Assembly (NCBI GenBank): GCA_036274895.1
Contig: DASUEU010000039.1
Coordinates: 124,001-188,000 of the forward strand
Source of the DNA: CALMKX01 sp036274895
GTDB taxonomy: Bacteria > Acidobacteriota > Thermoanaerobaculia > Multivoradales > SZUA-115
Direction: 5' to 3'
Length of the DNA: 64,000 nt
Positions 1-7,098 of the stretch are shown in pieces; position 1 is the stretch's first letter, and every line of letters begins with the position of its first letter. The notes under the pieces were generated by a model. It was not told where the DNA came from and did not search any database. It saw only the letters and a program-made list of their open reading frames with translations. A program made the position numbers and the translations under genes.

Positions 1-1
1 A

Positions 2-649
2 CCCTCGGGAGCGGGCAAGAGCACCCTCCTGCGCTGTCTCAACCGCCTGGTGGAGCTGGTCCCCGAGCTGTCGGTCACCGGTCGAGCCTGGCTGGGGCGG
101 GAGGCGATCTTCGGCCCCTCCTGCGACCCGGACCGCCTGCGCGCCCGGGTCGGCCTGGTGCTCCAGGAGCCGGTGTGCTTCCCCGGCTCGATCCGCGACA
201 ACGTGCTCTTCGGGCTCTCCCGGCTCTCGCGCCTGTCGCGGTCCGACCTCACCGAACGGGCCGAGGCCGCCCTTCGCCAGGCCGCCCTGTGGGAGGAGGT
301 GCAGGATCGTCTCGGCGCCCCGGCCCGCGAGCTGTCGGTGGGCCAGCGCCAGCGCCTGGCCCTGGCCCGGGTGCTCGCCCTCGAGCCCGAGGTGCTGCTT
401 ATGGACGAGCCAACGAGCGCCCTCGACCCCGCCTCCGCCGCGGCGATCGAGAGGTTGGTTTCGAGCCTGGCCCGGGAGATCACCATCGTCCTGGTCACCC
501 ACAACCGCGCCCAGGCCCGTCGCCTGGCCGATCGCGTCGCCTACCTCGCCGCGCCCTCACCCGGCGCCGGTGCCACCGTCCTCGCCCAAGGCACCCTCGA
601 CGAGGTGCTGGCGGCCACCCGAGAGCACGCTCCGGAGGAATGGTCTTGA
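2..649 (+). CDS. PstB-like ABC transporter ATPase (5' end cut by window)
   Basis: Cytoplasmic ATPase of an oxyanion importer. The visible 215 residues start inside the Walker A motif (PSGAGKST). They continue with the PstB-type RCLNRL segment, a Q-loop (VLQEP), the signature LSVGQRQR, Walker B (VLLMDEPTSALDP) and the switch histidine (LVTHN). The order and wording match phosphate-transport PstB more closely than other ABC families. The signature reads LSVGQ instead of LSGGQ, and the sequence is divergent, so phosphate is not assured as substrate; another oxyanion is possible. The stop overlaps the start region of the radical SAM gene, so the two are translationally coupled. The permease and binding protein would lie to the left of the window. 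Confidence 0.85.
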   Translation, partial: PSGAGKSTLLRCLNRLVELVPELSVTGRAWLGREAIFGPSCDPDRLRARVGLVLQEPVCFPGSIRDNVLFGLSRLSRLSRSDLTERAEAALRQAALWEEVQDRLGAPARELSVGQRQRLALARVLALEPEVLLMDEPTSALDPASAAAIERLVSSLAREITIVLVTHNRAQARRLADRVAYLAAPSPGAGATVLAQGTLDEVLAATREHAPEEWS

Positions 650-1506
650 TCGCGCCCCAAGTTGGCCTCAGCTCGCTCGACACCCTGTGGTTCCAGGTCG
701 CCGGCACTCTGTGCAACCTGGCCTGCACCCACTGCTTCATCTCCTGCTCCCCCACCAACCACACCCACGAGCACCTGCGCCTGGCGGAGGTGGAGCGCCA
801 CCTCGCCGAGGCCGTGGCGTTGGGGGTGAAGGAGTACTACTTCACCGGCGGGGAGCCGTTCTTGAACCCCGAGATGGAGGCGATCCTCGAAGCCACCCTG
901 CGGGTGGGGCCGGCCAATGTGCTGACCAACGGCCTGCTGCTCGACCCCGGCCGTTGCACTCGCTTGGCGGCGCTCGCCGCCGGCTCTGACTACTCGCTCG
1001 ACCTGCGGGTCTCCCTCGACGGCTTCACCGCCGAGGCCAACGACCCGATCCGCGGCCGGGGCACCTTCGAGCGGGTGCTCGCCGGGGTGAGGAACCTCGC
1101 CGCCGTGGGCCTCAATCCCGTGTTGACGGTCACCGAGGTCTACGACGAGAACGGCTCCGCCCAGGGCAAGGACCACTTCTTCGAGCTGCTGCGGGGCCTG
1201 GGGCTCGCCAAGCCGCGGCTCAAGGTGCTGCCGGTCTTTCACATCGGCGCCGAGGCCGAGCGCTCGCGGGCTTACGAGAGCTGGGAACGGCTCTCCGAGG
1301 GTGACTCCCCGGCCGGTGGCTGGGAGCACCTCCAGTGCAGCACCTGCCGGATGGTCACGGACCAGGGGGTGTGGGTCTGCCCGATCCTGGTCAATGAGCC
1401 CGGCGGGCGGATGGGGGCCACATTGGCGGACACCCTCGGCCCCTTCGAGCTCTCCCACCCCGCCTGCTGGACCTGCCACGTCCACGGCGTCTCCTGCAAG
1501 ACCTAG
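640..1506 (+). CDS. Radical SAM protein with C-terminal cysteine cluster
   Basis: A 288-residue radical SAM enzyme. The CxxxCxxC iron-sulfur motif is CNLACTHC near residue 25, followed by the GGEPF SAM-binding motif. The C-terminus has further cysteines (CSTC, VCPIL, CWTC, SCK), resembling a twitch/SPASM-like auxiliary cluster. The substrate is not known. ATG at 640 is only one base from the GGAGG at 634-638; TTG at 646 sits seven bases from it and could be the true start. The gene overlaps the ABC ATPase and is followed after 8 bases by the phosphoesterase-fold gene, so all four genes from 2 to 3725 look co-transcribed. Confidence 0.82.
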   Translation: MVLIAPQVGLSSLDTLWFQVAGTLCNLACTHCFISCSPTNHTHEHLRLAEVERHLAEAVALGVKEYYFTGGEPFLNPEMEAILEATLRVGPANVLTNGLLLDPGRCTRLAALAAGSDYSLDLRVSLDGFTAEANDPIRGRGTFERVLAGVRNLAAVGLNPVLTVTEVYDENGSAQGKDHFFELLRGLGLAKPRLKVLPVFHIGAEAERSRAYESWERLSEGDSPAGGWEHLQCSTCRMVTDQGVWVCPILVNEPGGRMGATLADTLGPFELSHPACWTCHVHGVSCKT

Positions 1507-1514
1507 AGGGTCCG

Positions 1515-2516
1515 ATGGCGAACCGCATCCCGGAAGACGAGCAGAAACGGCGCGAGCGCGAGCGCCTCGCCGCCCACCGCGGCCTCGCCACCTGGGGGGA
1601 GAAGCTGGTGCCCCTGGGGGAGTTCCGCCAGGCGGCGGCCACGGCCGGCCGGGAGCTGTCGGCCGAGGAGAGGGCAGCGGCCCTGGCTCGGCACGGGGCA
1701 CCCGCCGCGGACGGCGTGCCGGTCGAGGGGCCGTTCGGGCGGGTGCTGGTCTTCGGCGGCGTCTACAACAACCACCACGGCCTCGCGGCCCTGCTCGAGG
1801 CCGCATACGCCCACCGGGCCGAGGCGGTCTACTGCCTGGGGGACCTGGGCGGCTTCGGCCCGAGCCCTGACAAGGTCTGGCCCCTGCTCGGGCAAGGGGG
1901 AGTCCGGGTGATCCAGGGCAACTACGAGCAGTCCTTGGCCGGCGGCGCCACCGACTGCGCCTGCGGCTACACCGATCCGCGGGACAATCACTTCGCCGCC
2001 CTCTCCTACGGCTACACGGAGCGCAACACCGCCCCCGCCTTCAAACGTTGGATGGGGGAGCAGCCGGCGCGGCGGCGCGTGCGGGTGGGCACCAAGGAAC
2101 TGCTGCTGGTCCACGGCTCGCCGCGGCGGGTGAACGAGTTCCTGTTCCATTCGACCTCGCCGGTCGCCTTTCTCGAGGTGCTGGTGCGGCAGAACTGCTG
2201 CGACGGCTTCCTCTGCACCCACACCGGCCTGCCCTGGCACCGCCGCCTGCCCTCCGGGGCCGAGGTGGCCAACGTCGGGGTGATCGGCCGCCCGGCCAAC
2301 GACGGCACGACCGACGTGCGCTACGCCCTGGTCGAGGCCAGCGCCGACGGCTTGGCGATCACCCTCCACCGGCTCGCCTACGACCACGCCGCCCTCGCCG
2401 CCGAGATGCGCGCGGAGGGGCTGCCTCCGGAGTTCGTCGAGACCATCGAGACCGGCTGGTGGACCACCTGTCTCGAGATCCTGCCGCCCAAGGAAAGGGC
2501 GGCGTCGAAGTTCTAG
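1515..2516 (+). CDS. Calcineurin-like phosphoesterase-fold protein with altered metal ligands
   Basis: A 333-residue protein: about 70 residues of charged N-terminal extension, then a YfcE/YmdB-like metallophosphoesterase fold. Recognisable landmarks are CLGDLGGFGPSP (the GDxxxxGP block), GNYEQSL (the GNHD/E block), LLLVHGSP and CTHTGLPWHR (the GHTHxPxHR block). The usual first motif SDIHGN reads GGVYNN here, so its Asp and His ligands look to be Gly and Tyr; GNHD has become GNYE, and the last H-x-H is also changed. It may bind a different metal, or act as a binding rather than catalytic protein. It lies between a radical SAM gene and a flavoprotein gene in one operon. Confidence 0.72.
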   Translation: MANRIPEDEQKRRERERLAAHRGLATWGEKLVPLGEFRQAAATAGRELSAEERAAALARHGAPAADGVPVEGPFGRVLVFGGVYNNHHGLAALLEAAYAHRAEAVYCLGDLGGFGPSPDKVWPLLGQGGVRVIQGNYEQSLAGGATDCACGYTDPRDNHFAALSYGYTERNTAPAFKRWMGEQPARRRVRVGTKELLLVHGSPRRVNEFLFHSTSPVAFLEVLVRQNCCDGFLCTHTGLPWHRRLPSGAEVANVGVIGRPANDGTTDVRYALVEASADGLAITLHRLAYDHAALAAEMRAEGLPPEFVETIETGWWTTCLEILPPKERAASKF

Positions 2517-2531
2517 CCAGCGAGGAGCGTC

Positions 2532-3725
2532 ATGAGCACCCAGAAGAAGCACATCGCCATCCTCGGAGCCGGCCCCACCGGCCTCGAAGCTGCCCTCGCC
2601 GCCGCCGAGCGGGGTTTCTCTTTCACTCTCTACGAGGCCGCGGGCACGGTCGCCGGCAACGTCGCCGAGTGGGGCCACGTGCGGCTGTTCACGCCGTGGG
2701 AGATGGTGGTCTCCCCGCGCATGCGCCGGGCCCTCGAGGCGGCCGGGAGGAGCGTGCCCGAGGGCGGCGAGTGCCCCACCGGTGATGACCTGATCGCCAC
2801 CCTCTACGAGCCCTTGGCCGAGCTACCCCAAATCGCCCCCCACCTGCGGCTGGCCGAGCGGGTGTGGGACCTCGGCCGCCAGGGGCTGGTCAAGAACGAC
2901 GAGATCGGCACCCCCGAGCGGGCCCGCCGGCCCTTCCGTCTGCTGGTGATCGGCGAGGACGGGGACCGCATCGACCTCGCCGACGCCGTGCTCGACTGCA
3001 CCGGCTCCTACGAGCACCCCAACACCCTGGGCGACGGCGGCATCCCGGCCCCCGGCGAGGCGGCGGTGGACGGGGAGATCGAACGCCGCATCCCGGACCT
3101 CGAGCTGGTGGGGGAAGACTACGCCGGCCGGCGCACCCTGCTGGTGGGCGGCGGCTACTCGGCCCAGACGGCGGCCCGGGACCTGGCCGAGCTGGCCGAG
3201 GAAGCGCCGGGCACGAAGGTGATCTGGGCCCTGCGTGGCGAGGCGCCCCAGACCTCCGACCCGGCCACCGACCCCCTGCCCGAGCGGGCGCGCCTGAGTC
3301 AGGCCGCCCAGGCGCTGGCAGCGGGCTCTTCCCCGGCCGTGGAGATGCGACGGGGCGTGGTGGTGGAGCGGCTCAAGAGGAAGGACGGCGCCCTGGGGGT
3401 GATTCTGCGCGGCCGTGACGGCAGGGAGGAGGAGGTGACGGTGGACCGCATCCTGGCCCTGACCGGCTCGGTGGGGGACCACGAGCTGTACCGCCAGCTC
3501 CAGGTCCACGAGTGCTACGCCACCAGCGGGCCGATGAAGCTCTCCGCGGCCCTGCTCGGTGCCGGCGGCGGCGACTGCCTGGCCCAGACCAGCCACGGCG
3601 CCGACACCCTGGTCAACCCCGAGCCCGGCTTCTTCATCCTCGGCGCCAAGTCCTACGGCCGCAACAACACCTTCCTGATGCGGGTGGGCTGGGAGCAGGT
3701 GGAGGAGGTGTTCAGCCTGTTGTGA
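2532..3725 (+). CDS. FAD/NAD(P)-dependent oxidoreductase (FMO-like)
   Basis: A 397-residue flavoprotein with an N-terminal FAD-binding Rossmann motif (ILGAGPTGLEAA) and a second dinucleotide motif (LLVGGGYSAQTAA) near residue 205, the arrangement of flavin monooxygenases and thioredoxin-reductase-like enzymes. No signal peptide or membrane segment is visible. A GAGGAG ribosome site lies just before the ATG. It is the last gene of the ATPase, radical SAM, phosphoesterase-fold operon. The substrate is not evident; the company suggests oxidation of the same unknown compound. Confidence 0.8.
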   Translation: MSTQKKHIAILGAGPTGLEAALAAAERGFSFTLYEAAGTVAGNVAEWGHVRLFTPWEMVVSPRMRRALEAAGRSVPEGGECPTGDDLIATLYEPLAELPQIAPHLRLAERVWDLGRQGLVKNDEIGTPERARRPFRLLVIGEDGDRIDLADAVLDCTGSYEHPNTLGDGGIPAPGEAAVDGEIERRIPDLELVGEDYAGRRTLLVGGGYSAQTAARDLAELAEEAPGTKVIWALRGEAPQTSDPATDPLPERARLSQAAQALAAGSSPAVEMRRGVVVERLKRKDGALGVILRGRDGREEEVTVDRILALTGSVGDHELYRQLQVHECYATSGPMKLSAALLGAGGGDCLAQTSHGADTLVNPEPGFFILGAKSYGRNNTFLMRVGWEQVEEVFSLL

Positions 3726-3748
3726 GGCCGCGCCCCGGCCGCCTGCGC

Positions 3749-3754
3749 TATCCT
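3749..3754 (+). promoter_or_regulatory. Candidate -10 element of the Uma2 gene
   Basis: TATCCT lies seven bases before the ATG at 3762. There is no room for a ribosome site, so the transcript would be leaderless or nearly so. No convincing -35 is visible. Confidence 0.4.
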
Positions 3755-3761
3755 GCCCCTC

Positions 3762-4352
3762 ATGGCCACCGAGCCCCTGCGCCCCATGACGGTCGAGGAG
3801 TACCTCGCCTTCGAGCGCTCCTCGGAGGAGAAGCACGAGCTCCGAAACGGCGAGATGTTCGCCATGGGCGGTGCCAGCCCAGCCCATGCCGCGATCGTGC
3901 TGAACGCCGCCGCCGAGCTGCGCAACCAGCTCAAAGGCCGGCCCTGCCAGGCGTATGTGAGCGACCTCCGGGTCTTGATCTCCGCCACCGGGCTCTACAC
4001 CTACCCTGATGTCGTCGTGGTCTGCGGCGAAACGCGCTTCGAGAAGCGCGAGGGTCTCGAGACGCTGCTCAACCCCACCCTGATCATCGAGGTTCTCTCC
4101 CCCTCGACTGCCGACTACGACCGCGCCGGCAAGTTCGAGCACTACCGCAGCCTCCCGTCGCTCCAGGAGTACCTGGTCCTGGCCCAGGATCGCGTGATGG
4201 CCGAGCACTTCGTGCGGCAAGGCGACGACGCCTGGCTGCTGACCGAAACCCGCGACCCCGCCGCCACCCTCGACCTGCCGTCGATCGGCTGCCGGCTGGC
4301 GATGGCGGAGGTTTACGAGAAGGCGTTCGAGGGCGCCGGGGCCGGTAGTTGA
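3762..4352 (+). CDS. Uma2 family endonuclease (DUF820)
   Basis: A 196-residue member of the Uma2/DUF820 family, a PD-(D/E)xK-type nuclease fold often found in many copies in cyanobacteria, Chloroflexi and Acidobacteria. Family marks are MTVEEYLAFE at the start, HELRNGEM, the YPDVVVVCGE strand with its acidic residue, and IIEVLSPST with the glutamate before the tyrosine-aspartate block YDRAGKFEHYRSL. The biological role of the family is unsettled. The gene is single, lies next to a RAYT transposase gene, and is probably an accessory insertion between the flavoprotein gene and hemH. Confidence 0.88.
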   Translation: MATEPLRPMTVEEYLAFERSSEEKHELRNGEMFAMGGASPAHAAIVLNAAAELRNQLKGRPCQAYVSDLRVLISATGLYTYPDVVVVCGETRFEKREGLETLLNPTLIIEVLSPSTADYDRAGKFEHYRSLPSLQEYLVLAQDRVMAEHFVRQGDDAWLLTETRDPAATLDLPSIGCRLAMAEVYEKAFEGAGAGS

Positions 4353-4367
4353 GGCTGAGGCGAGCCG

Positions 4368-4949
4368 GTGCGCTTCGATCCCGACCGCCACCGCAGACGA
4401 TCGCTGCGTCTCAAGAGCTACGACTACAGCCAGGCTGGCGGCTACTACGTCACTGTGGTGGCGCAGGATCGCGAGTCCCTCTTCGGCGAGGTGACCAGCC
4501 AGACCATGCGCCTGAATGATGCGGGCCGGATGGTCGATTCGGTCTGGCGGGACTTGGCGCTGTTCTACCCTGGCGTCCGCCTCGATGCGTTCGTGGTGAT
4601 GCCGAACCACATCCACGGGGTGCTTTTTCTCGTAGGGGCAACCCCCCGTGGTTGCCCCCCGGGTGGGGGCCGTCGCGGCGAAGAGGGGCAGGCACGGGGG
4701 CCTGCCCCTACCGCTTCCTTGTCTCTGCCTGATGTGGTTCATCGGTTCAAGACTCTGACCACTAGGCGGTACATCGAAGGCGTCAAACAGCAAGGCTGGA
4801 TGACTTTCCGGGCTCGTCTCTGGCAGCGGAACTACCACGAGCACGTAATCCGGGACGAGGAGTCGCTGGCCCTGATCCGCGAGTACATCGCGAACAACCC
4901 GGCAGGCTGGGCTGAGGATCAAGAGAACCCTGGTCGGCTTGGGCCTTGA
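4368..4949 (+). CDS. REP-associated tyrosine transposase (RAYT, Y1_Tnp family)
   Basis: A 193-residue single-strand DNA transposase-like protein of the IS200/IS605-related RAYT type. The HUH-family metal motif appears as MPNHIHGV near residue 80, preceded by GGYYVTVVAQDRE; the C-terminal part LWQRNYHEHVIRDEE is typical of RAYTs. GTG at 4368 is the start, 15 bases after the Uma2 stop. Between the HIH motif and the C-terminal block the gene carries an in-frame pair of inverted REP palindromes (4632-4711), which codes for a Gly/Pro/Arg-rich insert. The catalytic tyrosine would be one of those in the C-terminal block; I cannot say which. Confidence 0.88.
   Translation: MRFDPDRHRRRSLRLKSYDYSQAGGYYVTVVAQDRESLFGEVTSQTMRLNDAGRMVDSVWRDLALFYPGVRLDAFVVMPNHIHGVLFLVGATPRGCPPGGGRRGEEGQARGPAPTASLSLPDVVHRFKTLTTRRYIEGVKQQGWMTFRARLWQRNYHEHVIRDEESLALIREYIANNPAGWAEDQENPGRLGP
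4632..4711. repeat. Pair of inverted REP palindromes (BIME-like) inside the RAYT gene
   Basis: The first unit starts GTAGGGGC at 4632 and has a stem ggggcaacc/ggttgcccc (4635-4643 with 4650-4658). The second has ggggcaggc/gcctgcccc (4685-4693 with 4700-4708) and ends in TAC at 4711. The two point toward each other. Confidence 0.85.
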
Positions 4950-5001
4950 GTCTTGGGACGCGCCACTTCCCCAGACTCATTTCGTTGGTCCTGATACCGA
5001 T

Positions 5002-5010
5002 TGCTACACT
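5002..5010 (+). promoter_or_regulatory. Extended -10 promoter of hemH
   Basis: TGC-TACACT ends nine bases before the ATG at 5020. It implies a leaderless or very short-leader hemH transcript, and supports 5020 over the in-frame codon at 4939, which lies inside the RAYT gene. Confidence 0.45.
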
Positions 5011-5019
5011 CCGCCCGCG

Positions 5020-6144
5020 ATGCACCCTCGTAACCCCCACTCCACCCTCCCCGCCATCGGCGTCCTGCTCACCAACCTGGGCACGCCGGAGGCTCCGACG
5101 GCGCCGGCTTTGAGGCGGTATCTGGCGGAGTTTCTGTCGGATCCGCGGGTGATCGAGCTGCCGCGGTGGAAGTGGCTGCCGATCCTGCATCTGTTCATCC
5201 TGACCACGCGGCCGAAGGCGTCCGCGGCGCTCTACCGGAAGGTGTGGACGGCGGAGGGGTCGCCGTTGTTGTCGATCTCGAAGGCGCAGCTGGCGGGGGT
5301 GGGCGAGCGGTTGGCTCAGGAGATCGGGAGTCCTCTGCACTTCGCCTTGGGCATGCGCTACGGCAACCCCTCCGTCGCCTCGGCCTTGGCCGAGCTCGCG
5401 GCGAAGGGCTGCCGGCGCATCCTGGTGCTGCCGCTCTACCCGCAGTACGCGGCGGCCACCACCGGCTCCACCTTCGACGCCCTCGCTTCAGCCTTGACCC
5501 GCACCCGCTGGGTGCCGGAGCTGCGCATGGTGGGCACCTACCACGACCAACCCGGCTACGTGGCGGCCCTGGCGGCCTCGATCCGTGAGCTGTGGGGGCG
5601 GGACGGGGAGCCGGAGAGGCTGCTCTTCTCCTTCCACGGCATCCCCCAGCGCTACTTCGACGCCGGGGACCCTTACCACTGCCTCTGCCACAAGACGGCC
5701 CGCCTGGTCGCCGAGAGCCTGGGCCTGCCGGCCGAGCGCTGGGTGGTCTGCTTCCAGTCCTTGTTCGGCAAGGAGGAGTGGATCAAGCCCTACACGGCTT
5801 CGACCGTCGAGGCCCTGGCCCGCTCCGGCCTCAAGCGCCTGGACGTGATCTGCCCCGGCTTCTCGGCGGACTGCCTCGAGACGCTCGAGGAGATCGACCA
5901 GCTGAACCGGGAGATCTTCCTCCACCACGGCGGCGAGCGCTTCCGCTACGTGCCGGCCCTGAACGACCGGCCGGACCACCTGCGCTTCCTCGCCGACCTC
6001 GCCCTGGCCAACCTCGGTGGCTGGGTGGTGCCGCGGGAGGAGTGGGATGAGGCGGCGGCCCGGGCGGCGGGGGAGGCATCGGCCGAGCGGGCTCGGCGCC
6101 TGGCGGAGAAGCCGGCCCGGGCGGACGGGGGCTTCGGGCCGTGA
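5020..6144 (+). CDS. hemH: Ferrochelatase
   Basis: Inserts ferrous iron into protoporphyrin IX (or coproporphyrin III) at the end of heme synthesis. The 374 residues are the usual length. The family start IGVLLTNLGTPEAP is near residue 12; the catalytic histidine lies in FSFHGIPQRYF near residue 205, followed by the DPYHCLCHKTA block, and the acidic residues in CPGFSADCLETLEE near residue 289. A longer reading from 4939 exists but overlaps the RAYT gene and lacks family similarity. The GNAT gene overlaps the end by four bases (GTGA). The C-terminal 30 residues are Ala/Arg-rich and poorly conserved. Confidence 0.96.
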   Translation: MHPRNPHSTLPAIGVLLTNLGTPEAPTAPALRRYLAEFLSDPRVIELPRWKWLPILHLFILTTRPKASAALYRKVWTAEGSPLLSISKAQLAGVGERLAQEIGSPLHFALGMRYGNPSVASALAELAAKGCRRILVLPLYPQYAAATTGSTFDALASALTRTRWVPELRMVGTYHDQPGYVAALAASIRELWGRDGEPERLLFSFHGIPQRYFDAGDPYHCLCHKTARLVAESLGLPAERWVVCFQSLFGKEEWIKPYTASTVEALARSGLKRLDVICPGFSADCLETLEEIDQLNREIFLHHGGERFRYVPALNDRPDHLRFLADLALANLGGWVVPREEWDEAAARAAGEASAERARRLAEKPARADGGFGP

Positions 6145-6674
6145 GGGAGGAGCCGGTCCTCCCCTTGCCCTTGCCCGGCTGGCATCTGCGGCCCTGGCGG
6201 CGGGGGGATGAGCCGGCCCTGGTGCGCCACGCCAACAACCCAAAGGTGGCGGCCTTCCTGCGCGACTCCTTCCCCCACCCCTACACCCCGCAGGACGCCC
6301 GCACTTGGGTCGACCACTGCCAGGAGCAGGACCCGGCCCGGGAGTTCGCCATCGTGGCGCCGGAGGGGGCGGTGGGCAGCGTGGGGCTGATCACCTTCGA
6401 GGACATCCACCGCTGCGGCGCCGAGATCGGCTACTGGCTGGCGGAGCCCTACTGGGGCCGGGGCATCGCGGCGGCGGCGGTGATCGCCCTCTCCGAGTGG
6501 GCCTTCAGCCGCCTCGGCCTCGCCCGCCTCCAGGCCGGGGTGATCGAAGGCAACACCGCCTCCACCCGCGTGCTCGAGAAGGCCGGCTACACCCTCGAAG
6601 CCCGCCTGAGGAGGGCGGTCATCAAGCGTGGGGAGATTCGGGATCTCTTGCTCTATGCGCGGGTGCGGGAGTGA
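6141..6674 (+). CDS. GNAT family N-acetyltransferase (RimJ/RimL type)
   Basis: A 177-residue acetyl-CoA-dependent acyltransferase. It starts with the LRPWRRGDEPALVRHANN pattern typical of RimJ/L-like enzymes; GYWLAEPYWGRGIAAAA forms the pyrophosphate-binding loop (motif A), and NTASTRVLEKAGYTLEA the C-terminal motif. It has a GTG start overlapping the hemH stop by four bases, so it is co-translated with hemH. The substrate (ribosomal protein N-terminus, small amine or aminoglycoside-like) cannot be told. Confidence 0.9.
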   Translation: MREEPVLPLPLPGWHLRPWRRGDEPALVRHANNPKVAAFLRDSFPHPYTPQDARTWVDHCQEQDPAREFAIVAPEGAVGSVGLITFEDIHRCGAEIGYWLAEPYWGRGIAAAAVIALSEWAFSRLGLARLQAGVIEGNTASTRVLEKAGYTLEARLRRAVIKRGEIRDLLLYARVRE

Positions 6675-6700
6675 GGGATCAGACGAGTTACAACTTCGGC

Positions 6701-6823
6701 GGTCCGGATGTCATCCCGACCGGAGCCTGAGGAGCGGAGCGACGAAGGCGCAGTGGAGGGATCTCCCCCTCCGGAGCGCTGTCTCGGAGGCCCCTCGGCT
6801 TCGCTCGGGGCGACATCCGGTCC
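6701..6823. repeat. Imperfect palindromic repeat element (about 120 bp)
   Basis: The ends are inverted: 6701-6712 (ggtccggatgtc) pairs with 6812-6823, with one mismatch, and the match continues inward as CCCGAcCGgAGC against CCCGAgCGaAGC. It fills the gap between the convergent GNAT and UPF0175 genes. It resembles the dispersed GTCATCCCGAGCG-type palindromes of many GC-rich genomes, and has no coding capacity of its own. Confidence 0.65.
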
Positions 6824-6840
6824 AGGTGCCCGAGCGCGCA

Positions 6841-7098
6841 TCAACTCGCTGCGAACGCAATGTCCTCGCGGAGGTCGTCTGGTGTCGCCGAGAAAGCTGG
6901 CACGCCGTACTCGCCGAGTCGTTTGAGGAACACGGGCTTGGGAACGCCCGCCAGTTCGGCGGCGGCGCCACTCGAGAGGCGGCCTAGCTCGAAGAGCTTC
7001 ATCGCGGCAACAAGGCGAAGCTCGGCCGCTGCCTGCTCTGAATCTACGCCCAGCGCTTCGAGGATCTCGTCAGGGATCGAGATGGTGAGGCGGTTCAT
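6841..7098 (-). CDS. UPF0175 family antitoxin-like protein (orphan)
   Basis: An 85-residue protein matching UPF0175: MNRLTISIPDEIL start, RLVAAMKLFELGRLSSG, then a helix-turn-helix-like AAELAGVPKPVFLKRL. These proteins are usually the antitoxin partner of a PIN-domain (DUF3368) toxin gene just downstream. No toxin gene follows here; only the palindromic element at 6701-6823 and the convergent GNAT gene do. ATG overlaps the stop of the leucine dehydrogenase gene by four bases, so it is the last gene of a metabolic operon, an odd position for an antitoxin. Confidence 0.82.
   Translation of the reverse strand: MNRLTISIPDEILEALGVDSEQAAAELRLVAAMKLFELGRLSSGAAAELAGVPKPVFLKRLGEYGVPAFSATPDDLREDIAFAAS

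Noticed and set aside
2823..4922. A 699-codon minus-strand frame spanning the flavoprotein, Uma2 and RAYT genes
   Set aside because: It runs antisense across three recognisable genes and two gene boundaries, which a real gene would not do.
4939..5019. Longer N-terminus for hemH
   Set aside because: The extra residues overlap the RAYT gene and have no similarity to ferrochelatases; an extended -10 lies within this stretch.
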